Origin: Antennarius striatus
Lineage: Eukaryota; Chordata; Actinopteri; Lophiiformes; Antennariidae
Reading direction: 5' to 3'
Assembly (NCBI RefSeq): GCF_040054535.1
Contig: NC_090780.1
Coordinates: 5,621,001 to 5,685,000 of the forward strand
Length of the DNA: 64,000 nucleotides
This document shows positions 1 through 10,200 of this stretch, one piece after another. The position numbers and the translations under genes were made by a program. A model generated the notes under the pieces. The model was not told the origin of the DNA. It was given only the letters and a program-made list of their open reading frames with translations, and ran no database searches. Position 1 is the first letter of the stretch, and each line of letters begins with the position of its first letter.

Positions 1-660
1 GGAAGTCTTTCTGCTCAGCAGGAGGGGCCCAACATTTTCACTGTGTGTGCAGCTCTTTTGCCCTTTTGCCCAGTCTTTCCATGTAGTCGAACATGAAGTC
101 AAAGGCCTCTTTATTTCCACCAGGTTCAAAGGATGTCACACTTTCTACTTTCTCCTCTGCAGCTTTTACTGCCAGTGTCAGTTCCTCTTCTCCAAAGTTG
201 GCCCAGTGTCTTCTGGATGAGGTGCTTCAGCTCTTTCAGTTTCATGTCACATTCATTTGCAGTTTTACCAACATTGGCCTTTTGCTGTTCACTCAGTCCA
301 GGAACTTCTTCAGGATCCTCATCCAGCTCCGCCTTATGCAAGGTACTGGGCCTCCACATCATCATTGGCTTCCATGACTTTGCTGGCCTCAATTACGCGT
401 TTTTTTAAACCGTCTCTGAGTTCCTCCTCCAACATTATGGCGTGCATTTGGACAATGTTGTTGGCCAGCCAGGAGAATGGCCGCTTTGCAGATGTCCTGT
501 TGGCTTTAAGCTGCTCCAATGCCTTTGAGTCAGCCATCTTCTTTTCCAGCAGGACTGGGTAGGGTAAATGTGCAGTGTTATCAGGCCTCTGGACCTCCAG
601 GGCCTTTGCTAGTTGCTGTTCAAGATTCTCGGTTCCAGTCTTCACTGACAGTTTTTCACT
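1..660 (-). pseudogene. BEL/Pao-like retrotransposon gag start (degenerate)
   Basis: Read on the minus strand, a lysine- and glutamate-rich, coiled-coil-like protein runs from about 655 to about 47, with frame changes near 345 and 190. Its first part (about 655-334) has AKALEVQRP and LLEKKMADSKALEQLKAN; the next (about 345-190) has ELDEDPEEVPGLSEQQ and KLKELKHL; the last has FDFMFDYMERLGKRAKELH. There is no clear ATG in the leading frame. The assignment rests on position: it starts directly downstream of a 160-bp block that recurs beside BEL/Pao pol at 32.6 kb. N-terminal coiled-coil gag is typical of BEL/Pao. The protein alone was not recognised with certainty, and the element continues past the left edge. 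Confidence 0.5.
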
Positions 661-819
661 GTCAAGTGCTTCTCACTCTTGTGAGGGTTTAAACTGCAGT
701 TTCACCCACTTAAAAGGGCACTTGTTTCAGAAGATTAGACTAGAATTCCGTCAATGACCAGGAATCAAATTTTTTTCTTTCTTTTATTTGAAAGTCGTTA
801 GGCCACAGAGGTGAAAAAC
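661..819 (-). repeat. LTR-like repeat, copy 1
   Basis: This block matches 32618-32780 nearly base for base, with shared stretches such as GGGCACTTGTTTCAGAAGAT and AATGACCAGGAATC. On the minus strand both contain AATAAA followed by AAGAAAG, as expected for the polyadenylation signal of an LTR. Here it precedes the gag-like sequence; at 32.6 kb it follows pol. I therefore read it as the 5' LTR remnant of a BEL/Pao element. Its far end is replaced at about 819 by Tigger sequence. Confidence 0.55.
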
Positions 820-1508
820 CTTCGAATACAAACATAAATAGAAATTCAGAAAAAATGTAACCAAAAAAACACAAACAATATACCCCAGGTAAATACATTG
901 ACTTTTAGAGTATTCACTATGGACCCCGAGAAAGTGATGGAGAAAAGAGGAAAGGAAAAGAAGAAGAAAAGAGTTGTTTTGTCCATACAAACAAAGCAAG
1001 AGACAATAGAAAACCGTGAAGAAGGGATGCGTTTGGTTGATCTCGCCAAAGACTATGGCCATAATGCATCTACAATCGGCACCTTATTAAAACAAAAGGA
1101 AGCCATAAAACACTGGGAGTTTGAGGCATCGCACAGGTGGTTCGAGAAGTTCAAAAGGAGGACTGGAATTCACTCTGCTGTTCGGCATGGTGAAGCAAGT
1201 AGCGCATGAACCAAAGAGGGCAAAAAACAATGACGACAGCAATTAAAAGGTAAATGACCATCATTCTTATTCTTTATTCTTTGTTTTATGCACAACTCTC
1301 ATTTATTGTGTAATAATCTAATTGTAACATGTATTTGTTACATGTTTTCATGCATTTTAATGCTTTATAAAACATTTATGTCTGAATTTTGGGGGGCTTG
1401 GAAAGGATTAGGCCATTTGCATTGAATACGCGTTTCAACTTACAAATTTTTCTACTTAAGAAATTTCTTCCAGAACCAATTAATTTCGTAAGTAGAGGTA
1501 CCACTGTT
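820..1508 (+). pseudogene. Tigger/pogo DNA transposon remnant
   Basis: A 97-residue frame starts at ATG 919 (MDPEKVMEKRGK) and contains the CENP-B type helix-turn-helix of pogo-group transposases: QTKQETIE, RLVDLAKDYGHNASTIGTLL. After KQKEAIK the frame jumps to HWEFEASHRWFEKFKRRTGIH, the second DNA-binding helix region, so part of the DNA-binding segment is deleted; the DDE catalytic domain is absent. The right end at 1486-1508 reads, in reverse, as the Tigger terminal repeat CAGTGGTACCTCTACTTACG. The left terminal repeat is missing, cut where the LTR-like block begins. Not functional. Confidence 0.8.
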
Positions 1509-1734
1509 TTAGATTTAACCCTGACCACGTGATTAACCCACAGCACACTGCGAAACTGGACCTGGCATACGGCTGCCCAGCAGTCCTGCACCCTCACAGG
1601 GTTACATCAGCCACGTCACCTGCCCTCCTGGAGGTCATGTGACGAATGTGGCCAGCGCAACGCTAGCTGGGGTGGGATCCTGGGGAAGGTTTACCGCCGT
1701 CCCCGGGTGCAACACCGACACGTTTCGTCTACTC

Positions 1735-2198
1735 TGTCGGGGAGGTGGAGCATGAGTACGTGCGATAGGACCCGAAAGATGGAGAACTATGCCTGGGCAA
1801 GGCAATGCCAGAGGAAACTCAGGTGGATTCCTGCAATGGTGCTGATTTTCAAATCGGTTGTTTGACCTGGATATAAGAGTGAAAGACTAATCGAGCTATC
1901 TGGTTCCCTCCGTTTTTTCTCTCAGGATAGCTGGCACTCAGAGTCTCGCAGTTTTATCTGATAAAGCGGATGATCAGTGGTTTTGGGGCCGAAACAATCT
2001 CAACCTATTCTCAAACTTTAAATTGGCAAGAAGCACGGCTCGCTGGCTTGGAGCTGGGCGAGGAATGCAGACCACCTAGTGGGCCACTTTTGGTAAGCAG
2101 AACTGTCGCCACGGGATGAATCAAACGCCGGGTTTAGGCGCCTGATGCCGACACTCATCAGGTACCAGAAAAGGTGTTGGTCAATATAGCCAGCAGGT
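1735..2198 (+). pseudogene. 28S rRNA pseudogene, segment 1
   Basis: Large-subunit rRNA sequence in sense orientation. Landmarks include GGACCCGAAAGATGG, AACTATGCCTGGGCAAGG, TTCCCTCCG followed by CTCAGGATAGCTGGC, GGGCCACTTTTGGTAAGCAG and CAGAAAAGGTGTTGG. Many substitutions and small indels show it is not a functional rDNA unit. rRNA similarity may begin somewhat earlier (from about 1560) but is too weak to place. It stops at an inverted repeat at 2175-2212. Confidence 0.85.
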
Positions 2199-2212
2199 TA
2201 TATTGACCAACA
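2175..2212. repeat. 14-bp inverted repeat at rRNA breakpoint
   Basis: TGTTGGTCAATATA at 2175-2188 is followed, after 10 bases, by its exact reverse complement at 2199-2212. The left arm and spacer are ordinary 28S sequence; the right arm is not, so the right arm looks like a local inverted copy made when the rRNA copy was broken. Confidence 0.85.
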
Positions 2213-2222
2213 ATTTTAATGC

Positions 2223-2224
<2 letters not shown>

Positions 2225-2281
<57 letters not shown>

Positions 2282-2318
2282 TCACTCACTCACTCACTCA
2301 CACACACACACACACACT
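2225..2318. repeat. CA / TCAC microsatellite
   Basis: A (CA)n run changes to (TCAC)n and back to (CA)n. It lies between the two rRNA segments, directly after the inverted repeat. Confidence 0.95.
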
Positions 2319-2705
2319 TTGGAGATGTCTTGACAGCGCTGGGCCTCCCTTCAGACTTTTCATGCACCACATTCCACACAAGGTAGCACAGTAGCACAGG
2401 GTAGGGAGATTGCTTCGTCAGGTTTCGGGGAACCATATTAACAGGGAGGGTAGTGGTGACTCCACATGAAATGGCACTTCTGGTGGGGCACGGCCCTCTG
2501 GGGCTTATAGCTGGGGACGGAATGCTTGGCCTGGGCCTGCAGCTCGGCTTGGGCTTGGGTTATTGGGATATTGGGCTTGGTTGCTGGCATTTTGTGGTGG
2601 TAGATATTTTTCGGTGGCTACCGGTTGGGGATCGCTGGCTGTCGGTCGTGGCCATTGATTCACCACGTGGCAATGGTGACCGGGGGTGTGGCGCTGCTGC
2701 TTAAA
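2319..2705. other. Unassigned stretch between rRNA segments
   Basis: About 390 bases with G-rich, loosely repetitive text (TTGGGCTTGGGTT-like units near 2540-2580). I could not align it to 28S or to a repeat I know. It may be a diverged rRNA expansion segment or a separate insertion. Confidence 0.4.
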
Positions 2706-3225
2706 AGGGAGTCAGGTTCAGATCTCAAAATCTGGAGAGGCAGAGACAGCTGCTGAGAGGTGTCCAGTGTGGTAACACAAGCGATCCCGGAGAATCTGTT
2801 GGGAGCGCCACGGAGAGTTATCTTTTCTCTCTGAAGGGCAGGGCGCCCTGGAATGTGTTCACCCCGAGAGGAGCCCGTGCCCTGGAAAGCGTCGTGGTTA
2901 CAGCGGCGTCCGATGAGCTCTCGCCGGCCCTTGAAAATCCGGGGGAGAGGTGTAAATCTCGCACCGGGCCGTACCCATCGTGTTGACGCGATGTGATTTC
3001 TGCCCAGTGCTCTGAATGTTAAAGTCAAGAAATTCAATGAAGCGCAGGTAAACGGCAGAAGTAACTATGACTCTTTTAAGGTAGCCAAATTCCTTGTAAT
3101 CTAATTAGTGACACACATGAATGGATGAACGAGATTCCCACTATTCCTACCTACTATCTAGCGAAACCACAGCCAAGGAATAGGCTTGGCAGAACCAGCG
3201 GGGAAAGAAGACCCTGTTGAGGACT
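2706..3225 (+). pseudogene. 28S rRNA pseudogene, segment 2
   Basis: It resumes with AAGGGAGTCAGGTTCAGAT and runs through GAAGGGCAGGGCGCCCTGGA, CCCTTGAAAATCCGGGGG and ATGTGATTTCTGCCCAGTGC to GGGGAAAGAAGACCCTGTTG. At about 2978 the text jumps from CCGTACCCAT to GTGTTGACGCGATG, removing several hundred bases of normal 28S. The R2 retrotransposon target (TTAAGG/TAGCC, at 3076-3086) is present and empty. The segment ends at 3225, where LINE sequence begins. Confidence 0.92.
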
Positions 3226-4558
3226 GAGTTCAGGACTGGCCTTTTCCTGTTGTGGTTACGAGTTTCCGTCATTTCCTGTTGTTTGTTTGACTGCGGCATC
3301 TGCGTGGATAGCTGGTTTACATAAAAACAGAAATTCACTTTGTTCTGCTAGAGCAGCCTATTATTCATCATTAATCTAGGACAATAAAAACATCACAGAT
3401 TCTTGTTCAGTACGGTATCCAGACTGACAAAGAAGTGCATATGAGCCTACTATTCCATCAAGTGTCCACAGCAATGATTTTATGAATTTCTTCAATAATA
3501 AGATCCTGCTCATCAGAGACACAATTAATGGCATCTTGTCCTCGACCAACTCTAGTCCTTCTTTAGATCCCTTAGATCTGGAAAACACACAGCTGACTCC
3601 TGAATCTTTTGGTTCTATGGATGTCTTCTCTCCAATACAGAGCAGTCAGCCGATTAAAATATCTCCTCAGCTAAACCATCCTCCTGTCTGTCAGATCCAA
3701 TTCCAACAAAACTCATCATAGAAGCCTTACCTTTACTTAGCAACCACTTCCTTAATATAAATAACTTGTTATTAACCACAGGGTAGTTTAAAGTACCTGT
3801 AATCAAGCCACTTCTCAAAAAACCTAACCTGGACCCTGCTGTTCTAAGTAATCATCGACCCATATCAAATCTCCCATTTTATCTAAGATCTTGGAAAAAA
3901 TATTCGCTTATCAGTAATGTGATTTCCTTAAATAAAACAGTTCATTTGAGAATTTCCGGTCAGGTTTTAGGGAACATCATGGTATGGAAACAGCACTTGT
4001 CAAGATTAGCAACGACTTTCTAACCGCTTCAGACAAAGGACTTGTTTCTAAACTGGTTCTCTTGGACCTTAGTGCAGCTTTTGACACATTGACCACAATA
4101 TTCTATTTGCACGACTGGACAAAACAATTGGTATCAAGGGATCAACATTGATGTGGTTTAAGTCCTATTTAACTGACCATTCCCAGTTTGTTAACGTTAA
4201 TAACGACTCCTCCTAGTCCACTACAGTTAGCTATGGAGTTTCTCAAGGCTCAGTTCTTGGTCCAATATTGTTTATCTTATACATGCTTCCTCTAGATAAT
4301 TTGATAAAGAAACACTCCATCAACTTCCATTGTTATGCCAATGATACGCTATTATATCTCTCGATTAAACCTGATGAAGTCAATTACTTGGGCAAATTAC
4401 AGGTTTGTATCAAAGAGATTAAAGATTGGATGACCACTAACTGTTTGCATCTAAATTCTGGTAAAACTGAGGTCATTGTGCTCGGCCCAAAAACAGTTAG
4501 GGATTTGCCCAGTGACGTAATAGCCTTGGATAGAATTGTGGTGGTATTTTTAAAATAA
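3226..4558 (+). pseudogene. L2/CR1-group LINE reverse transcriptase, inside 28S
   Basis: A frameshifted frame encodes LINE reverse transcriptase: KPLLKKPNLDPAVLSNH, PISNLPF, then FRSGFREHHGMETALVKISN, LVLLDLSAAFDT and, at 4268-4555, a frame with LPLDNLIKKHSINFHCYAND and MTTNCLHLNSGKTEVIVLGP. The catalytic box at 4334-4345 reads YAND where an active enzyme has two aspartates (A-D-D), so the copy is dead even apart from its frameshifts. The element splits the 28S pseudogene. Clade assignment (L2 rather than another CR1-like group) comes from motif memory. Confidence 0.8.
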
Positions 4559-4672
4559 AATAATATAATAATAGTCATGTCATAGAACCTGAGACCTGGG
4601 TTGTTGGATTGCTGTGGGCAGTTCGGGGGGTGTGAAGGTGGGGTGATCCATATTACATCACGGGTCTTGCAA

Positions 4673-4945
4673 AAATGACCCATTAGTGTCAGTTAGACAT
4701 ACCGTCAGTTTGATATACGTATAGTCGGTTTCCAGGACTTCCAGTAACCGCCCACTCAAGACCATAAAGAGATCAGTTAAGGAAGAAGAAGGGTTCCAGG
4801 TCCTGCTGCAGTGATGTGACCAGAGATGTCGTTATAATTGGATAAGTGTTTGTTGAACTTGTTTGACTGTTTTTATCATTGATGATATTGTTGGACTTCT
4901 CCTAAACCGATGTTTGATTTGAATTGTACAGTACTTGTCCTGTTT
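4673..4945 (+). repeat. Unnamed dispersed repeat, copy 1
   Basis: Related to the copies at 7521-7846 and 8007-8367. Shared text includes ATGACCCATTA at the start, GGGTTCCAG in the middle and ATCATTGATGATATTGTTGG near the end. It replaces part of the L2 coding region between the RT and C-terminal parts. No protein was seen in it. Confidence 0.6.
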
Positions 4946-4959
4946 CAAGAAAAACTGAA

Positions 4960-5975
4960 CCCCACATCAGCATCACTTTTGAGGACAAAACCACTTTTTC
5001 CTGTGTTGGCTTCTCTGCACTAGCTTCCTGTGAAAGGTAGGATAGATTTTAAAATACTCCTCCTCACTTACAAAGCTCTTCATGGCCTGGCCTTTAGCCA
5101 TCAAGACCCTCTATTGTGGAACCACCTCCCTTCCTCAGTTCGGGAGGCAGACACTCTAAGACTAAACTTAAAACATTTATTTTTCAAAAGTTTTACAATT
5201 AAGGCAGCTTAGGCTGCAAAGTTCTTTTTCTTATAGACCTACACTGCTGGAGACTCAACCTCCAGACTCATTGAGCTCCTCTCTTCCTGTGCAATTTCCT
5301 CCGGGATTATTAAAGTATATATCTATCTATCCTTCTCTCTGACCCTCTCTGCTACTCCCCCTCTCCGACCTCTTTCCAAGTCGCCAATCTTACCTGGAGT
5401 CTCTGTGCTCCAAGTCCTCACAGGTTTTCTCAGGTTCACCCTTCATCCGCCCACCTGCTGTGGACCTGCTCCTCCCATCCCACCAGTATTACCCCTCACC
5501 TAACCATTGGCTGGGGTTCTGCTGCCTTTCTTCCTCCGTGCCACCATACAGTCATCCATTCAGCTGTAATTGTGCCTTGAATTGACCAACTAAATGATGG
5601 GGAAAATGTATGGAAGGCAACAACCCAGGAGTCGGTGAACGTAAGTTGACTTTGCCGTCCCCAATTCAGCGCTTGCATCAAATGATCTAACTATAACCAT
5701 AAAGACACTGACGCCATCTGGCCTATCTGCCACGCTCTGTCTCTCTTTGTCTTACCCTTTCCTTAACTTCATTTGATTTCTTTTTCCACCCAAACGGTCA
5801 AGGCGGATGGACGTCCAAAAGAGTCTGGGTCCTGCCCGGAGTCTCTTCCTTAATGAGGGAGTTTTTACCTGCCACTGTCGCTTATAATTGCTCTGGAGGG
5901 TTTAGTTGGATTCTGTCTGTCTGTTAAAGCACTTTGAAATGTCTGTTGCCATGATTAGGCGCTATACAAATAAAA
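4960..5975 (+). pseudogene. L2 LINE C-terminus and 3' UTR
   Basis: A frame at 5030-5212 carries the usual end of L2 ORF2: GRIDFKILLLTYKALHGLA, LWNHLPSSVREADTLRLNLK. After it comes a long pyrimidine-rich 3' UTR and the tail GGTCCTGCCCGGAGTCTCTT, then GCGCTATACAAATAAAACTTG. The same 3' end recurs at 50310-50500 and a related C-terminus plus UTR at 32030-32617, so this family inserted several times in the window. Confidence 0.8.
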
Positions 5976-6167
5976 CTTGAAAACTCCCCGGGGACGACCC
6001 AGGACACGCTGGAGAGACTATGTCTCCCGGCTGGCCTGGCAACGCCTTGGGATTCTCCCGGAGGAGCTGGACGAAGTGGCTAGGGAGAGGGAAGTCTGGG
6101 CTTCCCTGCTTAAGCTGCTGCCCCCGCGACCCGACCCCGGATAAGCGGAAGAGAATGGATGGATGAT
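5976..6167 (+). repeat. RTE-type LINE 3'-end fragment with GGAT tail
   Basis: The strand encodes a degenerate RTE C-terminus (TRWRDY-like, ...WASLLKLLPPRPDPG then a stop) and ends in a short GGAT repeat. The equivalent C-terminus is at 31690-31963. It abuts the L2 tail on one side and resuming 28S sequence on the other. Confidence 0.75.
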
Positions 6168-6715
6168 TGGGCTTGACTCTAGTCTGGCACTGTGAAGAGA
6201 CATGAGAGGTGTAGAAAAAGTGGGAGGCATTGCCGCCGGGGAAATACCACTACTCATATTTTTTTCACTTACCCGGTGAGGCGGAGAAAATTCACCGAGC
6301 GTTGGATTGTTCACCTACCAATAGGGAACTTTAGCTGGGTTTAGACTGTCGTGAGGTTACTTTTACCCTACTGATGATGTGTTGTTGCAATAGTAATCCT
6401 GCTCAGTACGGGAGGAAGAGGGTTCAGACATTTGGTGTATATGCTTGGCTGAGGAGCCAATGGTGTGAAGCTACCATCAGTGGGATTCTGACTGAACGCC
6501 TCTAAGTCAGAATCCCGCCTAGATGTAACAATACCATAGCGCCGCGAAATTTCGGTTAGCCCTGGCCCACATCTGACAGGCTGGCCATTCTTGACAGGCC
6601 CGGGGGGCAGCCGGACGATGGCTGCTCCTCTCCTGACGTGCACCACATGTTTGTGGAGAACCTAGTGCTAAATCACTTGCAGACAACCTGATACTGGGTC
6701 AGGGATTCGTACGGA
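6168..6715 (+). pseudogene. 28S rRNA pseudogene, segment 3
   Basis: 28S resumes exactly where segment 2 left off: GGCTTGACTCTAGTCTGGCA, GAAGAGACATGAGAGGTGTA, AAATACCACTACTC. At about 6286 it jumps from ACCCGGTGAGGCGG to AATTCACCGAGCGTTGGATT, skipping about 400 bases of normal 28S, then continues through CTACTGATGATGTGTTGTTG and ACTGAACGCCTCTAAGTCAG to near the 28S 3' end. Together with segments 1-2 this is one decayed copy of roughly the 3' half of 28S, in sense orientation. Confidence 0.92.
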
Positions 6716-7520
6716 AGAGATTTAAACATATACATGCTATTCATTATTTTGCTTGATGCATGAGTATTTAGTTTTAATCATACAATAAACTTTTCTATCA
6801 CTCTCCGTAACTTTCCACACACTTCAACTCATCTAATTTGACACATATACACACACATACACACACCCATGTGGCAGTCTCTGTTCTCTCTAATCTGACA
6901 CACATACACACAGTTACAATAACAATTCCATTTATAGGACAAAGATGGTGGCCTCAGTTCTTTATTCACAGGATGAACCGGAACCGGAAACCACAGTCCA
7001 ACCGGAACCAGTAACTACATTCCAACGCCAGGGCATCCCTCCACGGCTCATGTCCGTGAGGAGCACATTAATTCAGTTTTCCAGTGATTATTCAACATTA
7101 ACTACAAAACAGCAATATTGAAAACTACAATCAGTGCAAATGCCAGAACAAGAATTTTGTAACAGCTTACATAATTTCATATTTACTTAAGTATATTCAC
7201 TAGGGTTGAGCCGGGAAATCGTTTCAGACGAGTATCCGGTTTGGATAATGCATTTTTGACGAGTACAAGGACGATACGAGTACAACTTGTCAATACTTGT
7301 GCTTGTAAATTTCACGCTCTGTGATTGGCCAGTCACACACAGCGCCCGCCCCTCCCTACAGACACTGCAGCCAGAGCAGAGCTGCCTGTCGCTGCCCCAC
7401 TCTCGCACACACACACACAGATATTGACTGATCTCTCGGTCAACATGAGCTTCAATGTAGCTCATGTTGCTATCCTTATCTATTTATTTATCTATTTATC
7501 TTACATAAGCATTGTGTAAC
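6716..7520. other. Non-coding, repeat-derived stretch
   Basis: It contains CA-rich microsatellite pieces (6840-6915), an unclassified repeat-like segment starting GGGTTGAGCCGGGAAATCG (7204), and an 11-bp hairpin (CAACATGAGCT and complement, 7443-7471). No coding region could be supported. Confidence 0.5.
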
Positions 7521-7846
7521 ATGACCCATTAAGGAACTTATTCTGTTTGTGTCTGTATAAGGCCAGTCTGACTCCTGAGTGTCTTCCTCGTCATCTCCAC
7601 TCCAGCCCAGAACATTCCATTGGCTTAAGGCCACAGAAGCACACAGACACACATTAGATTTGAGGACTACAAAAATCTATGGGGACGGGGAAAAAGGGTT
7701 CCAGTGATGTCTGTTCCAGAGATCTTTGCTGAATTGTTTGTTTGTATCATCAATGATACTGTTAGACTTGATACTCAACTTGTGTAGGATCTGAGTTGAC
7801 AAATATTTGTACCCTTGTACTGTGTTCTGTCTTAAGGAATCCTCTC
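7521..7846 (+). repeat. Unnamed dispersed repeat, copy 2
   Basis: It aligns to 8007-8367: both begin ATGACC(C/T)ATTAAG, share CATTCCATTGGCTTA and ATCATCAATGA, and end AAATATTTGTAC...TCTGTCTTA. The two lie head to tail about 160 bp apart. Confidence 0.75.
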
Positions 7847-8006
7847 GCCACCAGAGTTTCTCCCAAACTACAACTACTTGTTGAGCTATTTAAGTCAATT
7901 TTGTTCATCACTGAGAAAAAAATAATGAGTCACGGACTTTAGTGCTAAAAAACTGTGCATCCATAATCAGAATCCTTTAATACACACTGAAGGGGAAATT
8001 GCTTAA

Positions 8007-8367
8007 AGATGACCTATTAAGCAACTTATTTTGAAGGTGTGTCTGCATAAGGTCAGTTTGTCTTTTGATTTACTGTTCTTTTTATTGTACTTCGTATCTC
8101 CGCCTAATAACATTCCATTGGCTTATAGCCTTAACAAGAGCACCTCTACATATACACATTATGCCTGAAGACTATAAAACACTGAAGGATGCAGATGACA
8201 ACTTCTAGCGATGGCTGTACCTAAGACATCGTCATATTAGCTGAGTATCTGCAGATTTGCCTGTGCATCATCAATGACATTGTTGGACTTCTACTCAAGC
8301 TATATTGATTAGATTTGGTATATATTGTAAATATTTGTACTTTTGTACTTAGTCCTGTCTTAAAGGG
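8007..8367 (+). repeat. Unnamed dispersed repeat, copy 3
   Basis: Diverged direct repeat of 7521-7846, with a third relative at 4673-4945. It has no open frame of note; the family is not one I can name. Confidence 0.75.
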
Positions 8368-8399
8368 GTCCCATTATGAAAAGCACATTTTTTTCAGGT

Positions 8400-8530
8400 C
8401 TCTACATATACATAGTGGTCAGCTAATTAACTGAATGAGGTCAGCTGACTACCTGAATATGCTGAATGACTGGGTTATTCCATCAAAGGATGTTTCTTCC
8501 ACGATGGCAACCGCATATTCCAAGATGACA
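8400..8530 (+). repeat. Tc1-type transposon remnant
   Basis: The text GTCAGCTGACTACCTGAATA, then GGGTTATTCCATCAA and CGCATATT, matches the interior of the Tc1-like MITE at 57712-58298 (58075-58160). Terminal repeats are absent. Confidence 0.55.
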
Positions 8531-8968
8531 ATTCCTGGATTGTAACCCTAACATGAACCCTAACCCCATAAATAACACTCTAGCGTTCGTTTAGGCTGAG
8601 GACACAGGCAGCAAGGCAGGGTGATGCACTAGTGTGTTAGTATTAGAGTCAAGGCAGGTAGATATCACAATTAAGCAAGAAAGTGACTTAAGCAATTAAG
8701 CTATAAGGCTAACAATATTTATTCAAACGAACAACTGAACCTTAGTAAAGCTATTATTACAAACACAAAGTGAATTTCCTAGTTTGGGATCAATAAAGTA
8801 TATCTGGTTAACTTCAACTGAAGGGTTTCTCTCAAGTATGCTCTTCAGCTGTTGTCTAGATGTCAGCTTTTACCAAATCCTTTATTTCACACTGAAGAAG
8901 TGAAGGGTTTCGCTTCTGTGGGGGTTGTCAGGTGTTGTCTTAGTGTTCCACCATGATTAAATACTTTG

Positions 8969-9966
8969 TCACAGTGAGCAGCTGAAGGATTTCTCTCCTG
9001 TGTGGATTGTCATATGTCTTTTTAGACTTCCAACTTGACTAAATCTTTTACTGCACACTGAACAAGTGAAGAGTTTCTCTCCTGTATGGATTCTCATATG
9101 TCGAGTTAGACTTCCATCCCTCGAGAATCCTTTACCACAGACTGAACAAATGAAGGGTTTCTCTCCTGTGTGGGTTTTTGTGTGTTGACTCAGGTTTCCA
9201 CCATGACTAAAACGTTTACCACACACTAAACAATTAAAGGGTTTCTCCCCTGTGTGGCTTCTTATGTGTCGTTTTAGATGTCCACCATATCTAAATACTT
9301 TACTACAGATTGGACAAGTGAAAGATTTCTCATCTCTATGGGTTCTCATAACCCTATAAAAATGTGATCTGAGTGGAACACTCACTTTACAAACTGAACA
9401 GCTAAATGTCTCTTCTGTCTGAATTCCACTGTGTTGCTGCAGACATTTCTTATCACCAAAGCTTGAACCACATTCAGAGGAGCCAACTTGTGTGGTTCCA
9501 AGATTACATTCAGGTTCTTGGTTGTTCCTCAACTGGTTTGAGTCTGATTGACGTTCACTGGTCTCTTCTGGGTCATAGTTGTTTCCATCCTCTGGTTCAG
9601 AAGAGTGTAATATCTGGTATTCATCTGGTTGTAAATGTCCATCTCTCTGAATGTAACCGTTTGGTTCTGGTTTTCCACACTCTTCTCCACCATCCTCTGT
9701 TTTCACCTCTTCATTGAGATGCAGTGAGGACTGAGGTATCTCTTCATCATCTTCACTTTTCATAGGGACTAAAGAGAATGTTAACTCTGTGACACCCTCC
9801 TCCTCCTTCAGCCCTTGCAGCTGCTTGTTCTTCTGATTGGTCTGGACTTTCTCCTCTTCCTCTTTGATGTGTGGAGGCTCTGGGGGGTCGTCAAGCTCTC
9901 GAATGGACCTTAAATCCTGCTGCTCAGGGTCAACCTTTTCTTTTGTCACCAACAGCAACAGGACAT
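8969..9966 (-). CDS. C2H2 zinc-finger protein, unit 1, zinc-finger exon
   Basis: Final exon of a fish C2H2 zinc-finger gene, likely a nuclear DNA-binding transcription factor. The exon starts after a TTTGTTGTTTAG acceptor (first base 9966, phase 1) as (D)VLLLLVTKEKVDPEQQD, followed by an acidic linker (PPEPPHIKEEEEKVQ, PMKSEDDEEIPQ) and fingers joined by HTGEKPF linkers. Finger 1 is degenerate (its first zinc-binding His is Val: FYRVMRTH); fingers 2-5 are complete. The frame stops inside finger 6 (FSCSL then stop) because CTGTGTGAC has become CTGTGAC, a 2-base deletion; the rest of finger 6 is readable out of frame down to about 8900. Paralogue of 40421-41493. Earlier ATGs in the frame lie in the intron. 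Confidence 0.88.
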
Positions 9967-10200
9967 CTAAACAACAAAGAAATATATTCATTTATACTTG
10001 GTAGTCATTGCTCTGAGGAATAAGTTCCTAACAGTTATAAAATACTCAGACTGATAAATTTGTGTCTTACATAGACAAAAATCTGAATTTTGAATGTAAT
10101 TTCTGCAAAGGGCTTCCGAAAGTTTATCCTGATTTTATTCTGCTAAAAGCTACAGAACTGAATTTGGATGTTACTAAATAATTAAAATAAACAACTTACA
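9967..10200 (-). other. Intron flank shared with unit 2
   Basis: Sequence just upstream of the zinc-finger exon (ATACTCAGACTGATAA, then TTTGTGTCTTACA, TCTGAATT, AATTTCTGCAAAGGGCTTCC) aligns with 41494-41840. This shows that intron as well as exon was duplicated. Confidence 0.8.

Noticed and set aside
2203..2394. Open frame with long Thr-His repeats
   Set aside because: It is translation of the CA microsatellite.
2660..3037. 125-codon frame on the minus strand
   Set aside because: It is antisense to conserved 28S rRNA text; open only because rRNA lacks selection on that frame.
3226..6167. R1/R2-like site-specific rDNA retrotransposon
   Set aside because: The insert is an L2-type LINE plus an RTE tail, lies off the R2 site, and the encoded RT does not look like R1/R2.
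9406..9717. 103-codon plus-strand frame across the zinc-finger exon
   Set aside because: Antisense shadow of the acidic linker; similar shadows at 41068-41621.
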